Below are positions 1 through 9,491 of a DNA stretch of 64,000 bases, one piece after another. Numbering within the stretch: position 1 is the stretch's first letter; each line of letters begins with the position of its first letter. The notes below the pieces were generated by a model that saw only the letters and a list, made by a program, of their open reading frames with translations, was not told the DNA's origin and did not search any database. Made by a program: the position numbers and the translations under genes. Origin of the DNA: Collybiopsis luxurians FD-317 M1 (lineage: Eukaryota > Basidiomycota > Agaricomycetes > Agaricales > Omphalotaceae); assembly GCA_000827265.1 (NCBI GenBank), contig KN834754.1, positions 698,831-762,830 on the forward strand. The letters are read 5' to 3'.

Positions 1-1039
1 CTGTGAGGCTCTGGAATGCCAACCTTGGAACTGAAATTAAAGCGTTCAGCGCGCACGGCTACGAGGTTCTGTCAATATCAGTGTAGGTTGTGTTTCTCTT
101 TTGCCCAATATTAAACTCATTCATTTTAAGAGCTCATGATAATGCCAAATTTGCTTCTTCTGGTGGAGACCGTTCCGTATTTGTGTGGGATGTAGCGTCG
201 GGAATGACGACGCGGAGACTCGCGGGACATATGGGCAGAATCAACGCTGTCGAGTTCAATGAGGACGCCAGTGTGGTCGCCAGCGGTAGGTTGTAGTCAA
301 ACGAAACAAGCAAGAGGCTGATTGCCCTCAGGTTCTTTCGATTCGACGGTCAGATTATGGGATCTCAGGTATTAAATCTCTTATGTCTCTTTCCAAGATT
401 AACAATCTTCAGGGCCCAGTCTCGTTCGCCTATTCAAATTCTAGACGAAGCAAGAGACGCGATTCAGAGTATTTACATCGATTCTACGACAATTTTAACT
501 GGTTCAGTTGACGGTTATGTACGGACCTACGATCTTCGTAAGGGAGAGTTGCGATCAGATTGCATTGGTCGTAGGTCCAACAATCTTACAGAATGGTCTT
601 TGTTCTTCATTCATCCATTTCTAGATCCTGTAACCTCCGTGGTTCTGACCCAAGACTCTCAAACGATTCTCGTTACCACTCTCGACTCGCACATCCGTCT
701 GATGGATACGACTGATGGTAAAATGCTGAACGATTTCACTGGACATGTCAATTCTTCATACAGGTGCAGAGCGTGCTTCGGTCACGGCGAAGCTAGCATT
801 GCGTGTGGAGATGAGAACGGCATGATATGGGCTTGGGATCTGCTGGACGTGCGTTCTCCAGTTTTCAGGCAACTTTCGAGACATTAATGATTTTTCAGGC
901 CAAACTTTTGCAACCTAATCCTCCGCCGAAGGTGCATGATAAAGTCATTACTTGGACTGAACATCATCCTTCCGACGCTGGTGAAATGATCACATCCAGT
1001 GCAGATGGAACATGTAAAGTGTGGCGACATCCTACATAG
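1..1039 (+). CDS. MORG1: WD40-repeat protein, WDR83/MORG1-like (5' partial)
   Basis: The reading frame enters from the left edge inside a WD40 blade (VRLWNANLG). Readable exons are 1-82, 131-285, 332-368, 413 onward, and so on to TAG at 1037-1039, separated by short gt-ag introns. The blades contain HGYEVLSIS, DRSVFVWD, GHMGRINAVEF, STVRLWDLR, DGYVRTYDLR and DGTCKVWRHPT, in the order seen in MORG1/WDR83. That family scaffolds the ERK/MAPK module and is also found with the spliceosome. The beta-propeller looks intact apart from the missing N-terminus. The family call rests on the blade order and the HGYEVLSIS and TSSADGTCKVW segments. Another single-propeller WD40 protein is possible but less likely. 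Confidence 0.8.
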
Positions 1040-1095
1040 GTGAATCATACATAAAGCGGTTTTTGCGACGTATATATATATAGTAGTATTAGCAT

Positions 1096-1807
1096 CTACC
1101 GCTTGATTTGGTTTTGAGCCTCTGAATTAAAAAAAAAGTTTTGGCAAAGAGCTGCTGAGTAACAGAAATTCCCCATCGTACCTCTGCGGGTCGCATCCTC
1201 TAACAACTGCGTATCAACATGCTCTGCAGGTAGCTGCACGTATCGAACCACGGAACCACGAATAAAGCAGTTCTTGACGGCCATCTGTTGCCACTCTGAT
1301 TGAGCATTCAGTATGGAAAGGAAGAAGTGTAGGCAGACCATGTGTGGATGTCTGGCTTCATCCAGAACAGTGATATTGTCCAGGCGAATATTCAGAAATC
1401 TATTGGTACCATAAGATACACAAGCTGGACAGAAAAATAGGTCCTTACTGATCAACAGATTTTAGGACGCCAGTTATCGAGAGATCATTTTTGAGCTCGA
1501 CGGTGACCTGCTGGTCTGTTAGGGTTTTGAATACAGAAAAGATAAGCTGCAAAGAACAAACGAAGATCAGACTAGTCAGCTTCCTGGTGGAGAGCAGAAA
1601 GAGCGTGCCATGTCCACCGATTCCCAGATGACGGCAGGAAGCAAAAAGTGGTTGCGCGTCTAATCAAATTTACATGTTCCTCATATATTCGACCAAAAAA
1701 ATTTGAGAGAATCAAAAGACAGGGATGCATAGTTGAAAGTTGTATATAAGACATACGCATGAAAGGCAGTATACATAGTAATACTAGCTGAGAATTTTCA
1801 CAACCAT
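1096..1807 (-). CDS. LSM2: U6 snRNA-associated Sm-like protein LSm2
   Basis: The exons 1449-1546, 1339-1399, 1182-1284 and 1096-1121 join into an Sm fold: LIFSVFKTL, QQVTVELKNDL, FLNIRLDNITV, then the Sm2 stretch KNCFIRGSVVRYVQLP and a basic tail ending NQIKR. The frame at 1546 requires a first exon that ends exactly after ATG. The only ATG followed by gt upstream is 1805-1807, which gives 96 codons, the usual LSm2 length. LSm2 is part of the LSm1-7 ring (mRNA decay) and the LSm2-8 ring (U6 snRNP). The donor after the ATG (gttgtg) is weak, so the first exon is the uncertain part. The gene is tail-to-tail with the WD40 gene. Confidence 0.88.
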
Positions 1808-1863
1808 AAACGCCCCCATATCTCTCGTTCAATTTTATGATACAGGAAAGTAGAAGACAAAAC

Positions 1864-2789
1864 TTAAGCGTTGTGTGCATGCTTTTGCTTTCCAGTTCTG
1901 ATCTTCCTGATGTAGAACTGGAAATGAAACATAGGGTAAGTTTCGACCCAGATAGAAAGCGTAGAGAAGGCCCACCTCAAGCTCCTTGCCCTCGAGGATG
2001 TATCCATCACAGCGACCTGATTGACCGGGACGCGAAGAGATGGAGGCATACAGGCGACCAGCGGAGAACTGAGTCTCGAGAAGGGGTTCGATCTTTGCCT
2101 CTGTAGCAAAATGGGATCACCAATCTTGTATTTCGAAATACCTAGGACTTACCCCTCTTCCTGGCATCAACGTTACGCTGGGCGTGATTGGAGAGCTTAA
2201 CAGGCTCGGCAGCGGTCTCACCGGCAGGTGCAGATGTTTTGCCCCTCTTAGTCACAGGTTGGGCGTACTACCAAGGAGACCTTTCAGATTGTGCTCCCTT
2301 GCAAACTGCTTTATAAACTTACATGGGTCTCGTACCATTGACGGAAAGGTGTGGCATCAACCTGGATGATTGCACCTTTGACGAGGGTGTTCGTTCGAAC
2401 AAGTTCATTGTTCGATGCGTTGTATACCTTTTACAAAAAAGAAAGACGAAATACATTAGTTGTGCACAGGCCGCGAAGTACTACCTGAACGCACCACACT
2501 GATAATCCTTGTCTTTTTCGTTACATGTTCAGATCCCCATGCAAAGTTTCCAGAATCCAATCGAAGGGCACGATGCTTGAGATTTCCACCACGTACACGT
2601 ACTGTGTGAATACGCTTAGCACCGAGCTTCGTGTTAGCAGGCTGGCGACCAAGCTCGAATTTTCTCTTTTTTCGGTAATGTGCTCGCTGAGCTCCGGAAG
2701 CAGATCGTTTATAGCGGGATGAACGAGAGATACCTGAGGAGATCGTCAAAATTACAATAGGACTGGCGCAGCAGCGATTGCTTACCCAT
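1864..2789 (-). CDS. RPS8: 40S ribosomal protein S8 (eS8)
   Basis: Six exons (2786-2789, 2495-2733, 2323-2427, 2153-2267, 1976-2100, 1864-1917) give 213 residues. Landmarks are [68 protein letters not shown], the [11 protein letters not shown] segment and the basic C-terminus [11 protein letters not shown]. The first exon holds only ATG plus one base, placing an intron right behind the start codon, a common arrangement in fungal ribosomal protein genes. The protein is a structural component of the small ribosomal subunit. Length and sequence fit the family throughout, and I see no break. Confidence 0.96.
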
Positions 2790-4302
2790 TGTTGGCGGGG
2801 TTTTTGCACTCTTGCCTAGTGCCTGTGGTGATACTTGTCCAGAATTGTCACACCGTCACGAAGAGTTGTCCTGTACAGTTTACACGTGACTCTCGGCACG
2901 TTTGCCGATTCATGAAAACCGGCGAACGCTGCCTCCAGCTCTTTCAATTCGGGAGAACGTCTCACATCATAGGAAAGGAGGTACTATACGAGCCGGGGGT
3001 CAGTACATTCTGGCGGCTGACAGAGACTCTGACACCGTCTCTGGTTAATCCAGAAATATCTCTCAGACTTCTACTGGCAACATTCTCTTCATTTCTCCTT
3101 CACTTTTATTGAATGTCCTCTCTGGCATCCTTCTCAATTTTTCTGTATCCGAGATAAACTGTTAATGTTACTTCTCATGAGACTTCTCTTTCTTGTGAAA
3201 AATAACTCCAGCGAATCTCTTAAGGGCGTATGTTTGTGACAAACAGACTGTATACTACAAGGTCTTATTACGTGGTAGTAAAAAAAGGCTCAAAAACGCC
3301 GAGATTTTCAAAATATGGTAACCAGTTCGTCTTCGTGAAATCTGACTAACCTTCTTCCCACGACAGATGAACCTTGAGGGCTTAAGGATGCAATCCGCAG
3401 ACGTGCAAAAAAAAATGTCAGGCTCGACTTTCGCCTGAATTGAACTGATAAGACTGTCACTTGTTATTCTTCTAGAAGTCATTGCGTGTCAACAGGCTGC
3501 CATTGAAAAAAAAACAACCCTTTGCTTCAGTCGCGTAGATGTTCCAGAATTCGCTTTCCGTATGAGAGTCCGAGGAGATTGATTGAAGAGTCAACGCGGC
3601 TGTCATTGGCTCAGCCGCTTGCAGCCGTGGCAACCTATTGAATATGCTTCGCTTCTTCAGTTTGTGAACTAATTGAAGCCAAGCCGTCGGTGTACTCTTT
3701 GCAACGGGCTCGGCTAGCCTTGCCTTATTTTATTGAATAAAATCCCAACATTCGATGTAGTCAAGCCGTTGAAGGGCCAGTGTACAGCCTTTTCGCCCCG
3801 GCAGCTTCTTCGGAGTTGTCCTTTGCCTATCCATATAAATGAATGTAGATTTACAGGCTCGCGCACGCCAAGCGGAGCTAAGCCGAGCCATTGGTGCACT
3901 GATATGTTTTTGGCCAGCCGATGGACTATGTATCCAGTCAGCAAGCACTCTGCGGGTCGGCTCAGACTAAACGGGGGAATTCATTGAAATTATCATAGGT
4001 CCCTACTCCTAATGTCGACTTTGGCTAGTCTACATAAGTCATCCAAGTTACCGGATATCTAATGCCAATGCAAGCCAACTTGGCCTTTAGAATAAGCCTC
4101 TTGGCTGGCTCGTGCCCCACCAAGCCGCAAGGCGCAACAGTAAGATACACTCAATTCCCATGCGTTTTAATTTACAGCATATATTCTTTGTATTGCGACT
4201 TTATATTTCGGTCAAAGGTTGCTGGATTAAATGTTCCTCATGTGGCAGCAAGGGCAAACTAATCTCTCTTTCTCCTCCTGAGTACCTTTACCTTCAAGTT
4301 GG
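2790..4302. other. Gene-free interval with an AGCC/GGCT-rich repeat-like block
   Basis: No reading frame here has family features or a consistent exon pattern. The first part is presumably the eS8 promoter. From about 3590 to 4140 the words AGCC, GGCT and GGCTCGG recur on both strands, for example ggctcggctagcc near 3707 and aagccgagcc near 3881, which are inverted relative to each other. There is also a short palindrome around attttattgaataaaat near 3728. This looks like a decayed repeat, but no terminal repeats or duplicated target site can be defined. Confidence 0.4.
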
Positions 4303-5696
4303 ATGGAGGCACGGCTGAGCGCGGCAGGTCAGTTCGAAAAAACCTATTTACACATGACTCGGAGAAGCTGAACCAAGAATCATCTCTTCAAAGTACTGGG
4401 TTTGCTAACCACAGGATGTGAAGCCTTCTTTTCCAGACGTCGGGAACAGCAATACGTATGGAGGTGAGCATATTATCCGCTTGCGTTTCATTGGGAGTTG
4501 TCACTCATATATGCATCTGACAGGAAACCTTTCCAACTGACAGTTGTGCGATGTCTCTTCATTTTAGCACGCTATCCTGCGTTCCTAATCCACATGTATG
4601 TCATAACGGCCGCTGCTTCCTCTAGTACAAGCATTAAGGATATTAAAACGCTGTAGCGCAAATATTGCTCTTTCAAGCGTTGCCTTTGTCAGATTTGCCA
4701 AAAATGGGCCACCCACGGAGCAATTTTGCATGGTATTGTTGATCTTCGATACGACATCCAGTTACAACATGTCACTCATCCTGCAGTTAATTCTCATGCT
4801 TCGAGGTTTGTCCATTTCCCTCTATCTTTGATATCGAAGTTATCAATGTATATCCGTCTCAAGCATATGCACTGTATGACCGGAGTATTCGTATAGGTGT
4901 ACTTCTAGCGATGTTGCTGGCTGGAAGACTTGCTTGGTCATTAGTTACCTCCATACATGCATTCAGGAGTCCCTCCACGCTTGTGAATTTCGATGGCCAT
5001 TGCCTCCCTCGAATGGATCTGGATTATCAGCTAATGCAAAACCCTGTCGTGGCTTTTGTGTGAGGATTTATCCGTTACATGTAAAACGCTAATTTTGACA
5101 AACAACAAACAGCTACGGAGAATTGGTTGTTCAATGCATTGTTCACGGCTTAGCTTGGAAGCGTACTATGTGGGATTTTCGTCGTCTTGCTTTTTTTCAG
5201 CCTACATTGTTTTCTGTCCTCAACCGTGACGGTTTAAAAGTTTTTGTTGGCATTGGAGGTATTTCTGGGATTGGTTTATAACTTCGTAGACTGACTCAAT
5301 CATCGTATTAGCGGTCATGATTGCAACGAATGTTGGGGCAGTAAAAGTCGGAGTGCCTTCCTTCTTCGTTTTTCCGTATGTAGTAGACTCCTTCCGAATT
5401 GTGGAACGTGACCTCACTTCGTAAGAACAGGCTTCTAGTCTCATTGACTTCCTTTTTGGTACGCAGATTTCAACTTTGGTTACTTATTTATTGACCCAAG
5501 ATAGGGAACAAGAACGATCCTCAACCTCCACGCGCTGCATGAATCCGAAGCGCAAAGTGCATCACCTGAGATAAACAAAGAAATGGAGTTGACCACCGTC
5601 AACTTTACGGCATGGTTCTCATCTACAATTTCGAATCCTAGCCAAGGGCGACCGGGGTCAAGGACTACAATCGAAACAATCCAGGTCGTTATATAA
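4303..5696 (+). CDS. DUF6533-type seven-transmembrane protein
   Basis: Eight short exons join in frame: 4303-4327, 4394-4463, 4524-4595, 4657-4805, 4864-5059, 5113-5258, from 5312, and a last one to TAA at 5694-5696. Key segments are REQQYVWRKPFQL, CLFILARYPAFLIH, LILMLRAYALYDRSI, a long hydrophobic segment after it, SVLNRDGLKVFVGIG, and TILNLHALHE after the last helix. This order (acidic-aromatic start, RYPAF, LRAYALY, RDG, ILNL) is that of the agaricomycete integral membrane family with an N-terminal DUF6533 domain. Its function is unknown. The join between exons 7 and 8 is uncertain: donor gtaaga at 5421 with acceptor near 5511, or an earlier stop at 5422-5424. Confidence 0.72.
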
Positions 5697-6029
5697 GTAT
5701 CATCTATGGCAAATTTTGAAGAGCAGTGCGCTAGCCCCTCCATATTAAAATTAGTTGCTTTACTTTACAATGTTGTGATCGCGCGAAAGAAATTCGGGGT
5801 TATCGTAGGTAGTACGAGTTGAGTGAATTAGGTACGCTCGCTTCGTAAGTGTGCTAAATTCCAGAAATGGCTATAGTGAAATGAAAATGTCGAATGATTG
5901 ATGATGTGACGCTTGAGCGAAATTTGTGATGAGGTATGGTATCCATTAACCATTGAGAATAACTATGAAACGCCATCTAAAGAAAGCGTTCGTTATCACC
6001 TGCGTCTCATAGAAGTCGAAGAATCCAAC
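5697..6029. other. Intergenic interval
   Basis: This lies between the stop of the DUF6533-type gene and the stop of the reverse-strand regulator gene. The two genes converge, so it should hold both 3' untranslated regions. I see no coding pattern or repeat. Confidence 0.5.
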
Positions 6030-7625
6030 CTAGACGTACCAGATTGAGTTTCGGGGATGAAATCGCTCCAAGGCATCTTTCGAAATTCTGACGGAAGCCG
6101 GAAAGCTGTAGATATTCTGGTGAACATCAGACTGCAACAAGACGCTGCTTGTTGGCTTGAGTAACGCGATCGGCGCAATGCAGAATCCTGTTGACGTTGA
6201 AGATGCAGGCATCAGCTTATGAAATGGACGTTGCGACTGCGATGGTACTGCAGAAGGAGTTGTGGCGGCGTTAGTAAGGTTTTCTATTTCCTGGGCGATC
6301 GGATTGAAGTAGAGGCTATAAGGCGCAGGTGTAACCAAAGGTGACGTCGGGCAAGGCGGTAGAGCATTGAACGACGTCTTTTCTTGAGGAGTATATATCA
6401 GCGAAGAATAACTCAGCGGGAAGCTCGATCCAGTGGACACAATACTTGAGTCAATGTGAGCGTACATATCGTTTCGATCCAGGGAAGACGTCAAGTCACC
6501 AATGATGGAAGGAGCAGAAGGGAAATCCCATAGAGGGTCCATTAGAGAGAAATCTGCATCCTCAGACTCTGGCGAGAGGTTGAGGAATTCTGCAGCGATC
6601 TCTTCGAGCTGCGGTTCCTCTGTGTAGTCTGACAATCTAGGCGGAGTTGGTCTGCAGGAAGAGATGTCACCAGCGAGGGAAGGAGTAGAGTGCCCTGAAC
6701 AGAAAGTCGAGTCTTCATACGAGGGGAGCTGATTTTCAAAGGATGACGCTGCCGTATGTAGTGCAATGTCGGTGTCGCAATCAACACTAGTCAGAAATGT
6801 GCCCTCAGGTATATCCTGGTCTTCGGTGTTCATACCGTCGGGGGAAATCTTTTCATCAGTAAAGTAGATGGTTTCTGTGTCTTGATGTAGTGTATTCGCA
6901 GAGGGTTTGGGAACTGATGAGATATCGCAATCAGTTAGAACGGGTTTCTTCGTGATTTTGCGCGCAGTTTCCATCAATGTTCGTTTAGCTGGAGGGAGCT
7001 TGATGGGCTTAACAGGTTTTACAGGTATGTTCTCCTATTTGCATGTTATAATCAGACATGAAAGTAGGCACCCTGTCCTGAAGCAGTACCTTGATATCTG
7101 ATCCTTGGCTCTGAGCCAAGACCTTCGCCTTTGCAATCCTACTGCGAGTAAGATTACTGTGTCGATCTTCCTTTGCTACACGAAGACCTAGGGCGATGCT
7201 TTTATTGAATATGCAGATTGTAAAAAAAAAACGACGGCACAAACCTCGAGAATGGAAATAGTCGTAAAGATGCCTTCTGTCTACTTGGTATCGGATTTGT
7301 AGCTCTTTACGTATCTCAAAACTCGGCATAGTCGCTCCAGGTTTGATGAAAGTTTCCATCTCTTTCACGAGACCCTCGGGAAGGCGTTCGGCAAGCTCTA
7401 CAAGCAGTCTGAATGAAGCGTCTACAAGTAATATTTAAAAGACTCACTGTATGGATTGATTCTCCTAGTTTTGTTGTTCTCGTCGTGTACTTGCGAATTT
7501 GAGGGGTCAAAATCTTCGTCTTCCTGAGCTTGATGCTTTCGCTTTCGAGTACATTCAGACATGGATTTAGCGAAGTAAAAGGTTTCACGAGAAGCGGAGG
7601 GACTGGTAAAAGGCTGCGCGGCCAT
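6030..7625 (-). CDS. Putative DNA-binding regulator with a homeodomain-like helix motif
   Basis: Exons read from ATG 7623-7625: MAAQPFTSPS to RRINPY; then NASFRLLVELAERLPEG with FIKPGATMPSFEIRKELQ and VDRRHLYDYFHSRG; then LRVAKEDRHSNLTRSRIAKAK; then a long acidic, Ser/Pro-rich tail to TAG at 6030-6032. The basic segment around YQVDRRHLYDYFHSRGLRV resembles the recognition helix of a helix-turn-helix or homeodomain-like fold, and the tail resembles an activation region. I infer a transcription regulator, but I cannot name a Pfam family with confidence. A second ATG 21 bases upstream is in frame. An alternative last intron (donor in the final Trp codon) would end the protein at a stop near 5998. 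Confidence 0.6.
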
Positions 7626-8531
7626 CTTGAGGGAAAGAAGAAGCAAGTTGTTGGCACTGGTAGTGGTTAAAATAGGAGTCTCGCTAAATGTAACGTGACC
7701 GATAGCTCTGCCACTGATGGTACCATAGTCCCCTAAAAGGAAATTCGCTTCTTTTATTCATCCAAGTTCTGACTCCTGCGTCAACACATATCCTATTGCC
7801 ATGTCTATGGAGTTATTTGTCCTCAAGGCATTTTTTGGCTAGAATTTCTTCCACTCTAATATGCTCTATTCTTGTCGTCCTACGACCGTTCGCAAAATAC
7901 GGCGGTAGTCTGGCTTTTTTAGCATTAACCATCAAGGAATTACACTTTCCTCCTCAGCGCAATTTCGCTCAGCAAGTAGAAATATCAATTCTAAACCTAT
8001 TCGGAGGTATTGTCGGAATTGGTATCTCATTATTGGGACTCTATCTGGCAAGTTTGACGGATAATTCAGTGCTGGCTCGAGCCATCCCAGCGTTGTTTCT
8101 TGCCTTTCTTTGTTTCGCCAGTGAGCCTAAGTTTTCTTCGGGTATCTGAAGATCTTTTGACATAGTCTCCAATGGGATGGTTAAAAAGTGCTCTTCCTCG
8201 CCTCACCCTCTCAATGCGACTAACGTGTTTCATATCTATATGGATGCTCACGGACGATCCTGGTACAAGAGATGGATTTTTAGTATTTGGTCAATATTTC
8301 GGTTTCCTCATTTCGACTTCCGTGGTCACGTCCTTTTGTGCATGCTTGATCTTCTTGCAATGGTCGTCGGCACACTTCGCCCAGGAACTTCCTCTGCCCT
8401 GTCGAGTCTCCATCATTGTCTCAAGATCAATTTGGAGATGCCGTTTGGCATCGAACATCATCCAGCCATTTCGAATCCGCCATTTGACGAATTACTCAAA
8501 AAGACTGTTGCCCTGAATTCGAGCTTCGCTT

Positions 8532-8928
8532 AGGCCGTTGTCGCGCTTCATGCGAGTCTACGCATGAAGCCCGCACACGTGACGTATCTCTCGACGCGTC
8601 GGTCATCGTGTAGCCCCTTCGGCTACGCTTGATCCCATTACTTATGCTCCCCCTTTTCCTCAGCTTCGATCTCACTCTCTCTATATTGTACTCACCCTCG
8701 GCTAGTTATTCATCTCCCCGTTCCGCTGGGGACTATTTCTCGATTTTGTATATTCCATTTCTCCTATATTCTATAGCTTTACCTATATATATATCTGCTG
8801 TAGTAGGTAGAAAAGTTAGTAACGAGTTCCCCCATGATCTCTATATACCGTTTTTCCCTCTTTATGTGCTGCGATCTACTCGACTAAAAACCTCCTCGAA
8901 CCCGACGCTCGTGTCAAGCATACCGCAC
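8532..8928. mobile_element. Insertion 1 inside the transporter gene
   Basis: This sequence separates NSSFA from the SYRMG/VKSIKPLIAIV segment of the same protein. It begins with an in-frame TAG, is T/C-rich, and near its left end holds two perfect stem-loops: a 10-base arm pair gcttcatgcg/cgcatgaagc at 8545-8554 and 8561-8570, and gtagcc/ggctac at 8610-8615 and 8621-8626. No transposase frame and no clear target-site duplication are visible. The ends are estimated from where the protein match stops and resumes. Confidence 0.5.
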
Positions 8929-9050
8929 GACACAGCATCATACCGTATGGGTGGTAAGTTGAAGGTCACCAAAAATCAAGTCATCAATTTCAAATTTTAT
9001 CTTGACAGTTAAGTCTATCAAGCCCCTTATCGCCATCGTGGGAGCCCCTG

Positions 9051-9113
9051 CGACAGATATTGTGCACAATTTGACTGGTGCTACCAAATGAATGTTTGTG
9101 CACAATCCTTTGG
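9051..9113 (+). repeat. Left inverted-repeat arm of insertion 2
   Basis: It pairs with 9431-9491 on the opposite strand. Inside it the palindrome ttgtgcacaa occurs twice, near 9059-9068 and 9096-9105, so the arm has its own internal symmetry around tggtgctaccaaa. Confidence 0.75.
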
Positions 9114-9158
9114 TCGCACCAGTCGAGACAACCCTAAAATAGATAAGATCAGATGTAA

Positions 9159-9302
9159 CTACCCTAAACCCTAACCTAACCCTAAACCCTAACCTTTCGC
9201 GCTTCGCGCGAGCACCCTGCGGGTGCGCCTAACCCCTACCCCAGCGCGCCTTCGGCGCGAGCCTAACCCCTAACCCTAACCATCTAACCACCTAACCACC
9301 TA
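9159..9302 (+). repeat. Interstitial telomere-like tract with mini-hairpins
   Basis: The plus strand carries repeated ccctaa and cctaacc words, i.e. the TTAGGG telomere repeat and degenerate forms read on the other strand. They are interrupted by three GC-rich stem-loops with three-base loops: tcgcgc-ttc-gcgcga at 9197-9211, gcaccc-tgc-gggtgc at 9212-9226 and cgcgcc-ttc-ggcgcg at 9245-9259. The tract lies far from any chromosome end in this window and inside a transporter gene. Confidence 0.8.
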
Positions 9303-9329
9303 CCTGACCCCCGATAGAGCCATTTGTTG

Positions 9330-9402
9330 GCAATGTCGCAGACAGTTCCCACATGTTAGGGCTAGCAGAGCTAGCCCTAACGGGAACTGCCTGCAACATC
9401 GC
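9330..9402. repeat. Hairpin with telomere-motif arms
   Basis: Perfect 12-base arms gttagggctagc (9355-9366) and gctagccctaac (9370-9381) flank a three-base loop. Beyond a four-base bulge, the outer stem continues with cagttccc-type arms that match at nearly all positions. Each arm includes one TTAGGG unit. Confidence 0.8.
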
Positions 9403-9430
9403 TTGATCTTAGGGTGGTCACCGGTAGTTA

Positions 9431-9491
9431 CCAAAGGATTGTTCACAATTGTTTGTTTGGTAGCACCAAAGATTGTGAACAATAGCTGTGG
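9431..9491 (-). repeat. Right inverted-repeat arm of insertion 2
   Basis: The reverse complement matches 9051-9113 at about four in five positions, with a two-base gap; the longest identical blocks are tggtgctaccaaa and acaatcctttgg. Confidence 0.75.

Noticed and set aside
3714..3987. Overlapping frames on both strands in the AGCC-rich block
   Set aside because: They reflect the repeated words, not protein coding; no family features or splice pattern.
8629..9012. 127-codon plus-strand frame in insertion 1
   Set aside because: Most of it is T/C-rich low-complexity sequence; only its last few codons (SYRMG) belong to the interrupted transporter.
9159..9302. A true chromosome end
   Set aside because: Housekeeping genes continue on both sides, and the repeats are degenerate and short, so the tract is interstitial.
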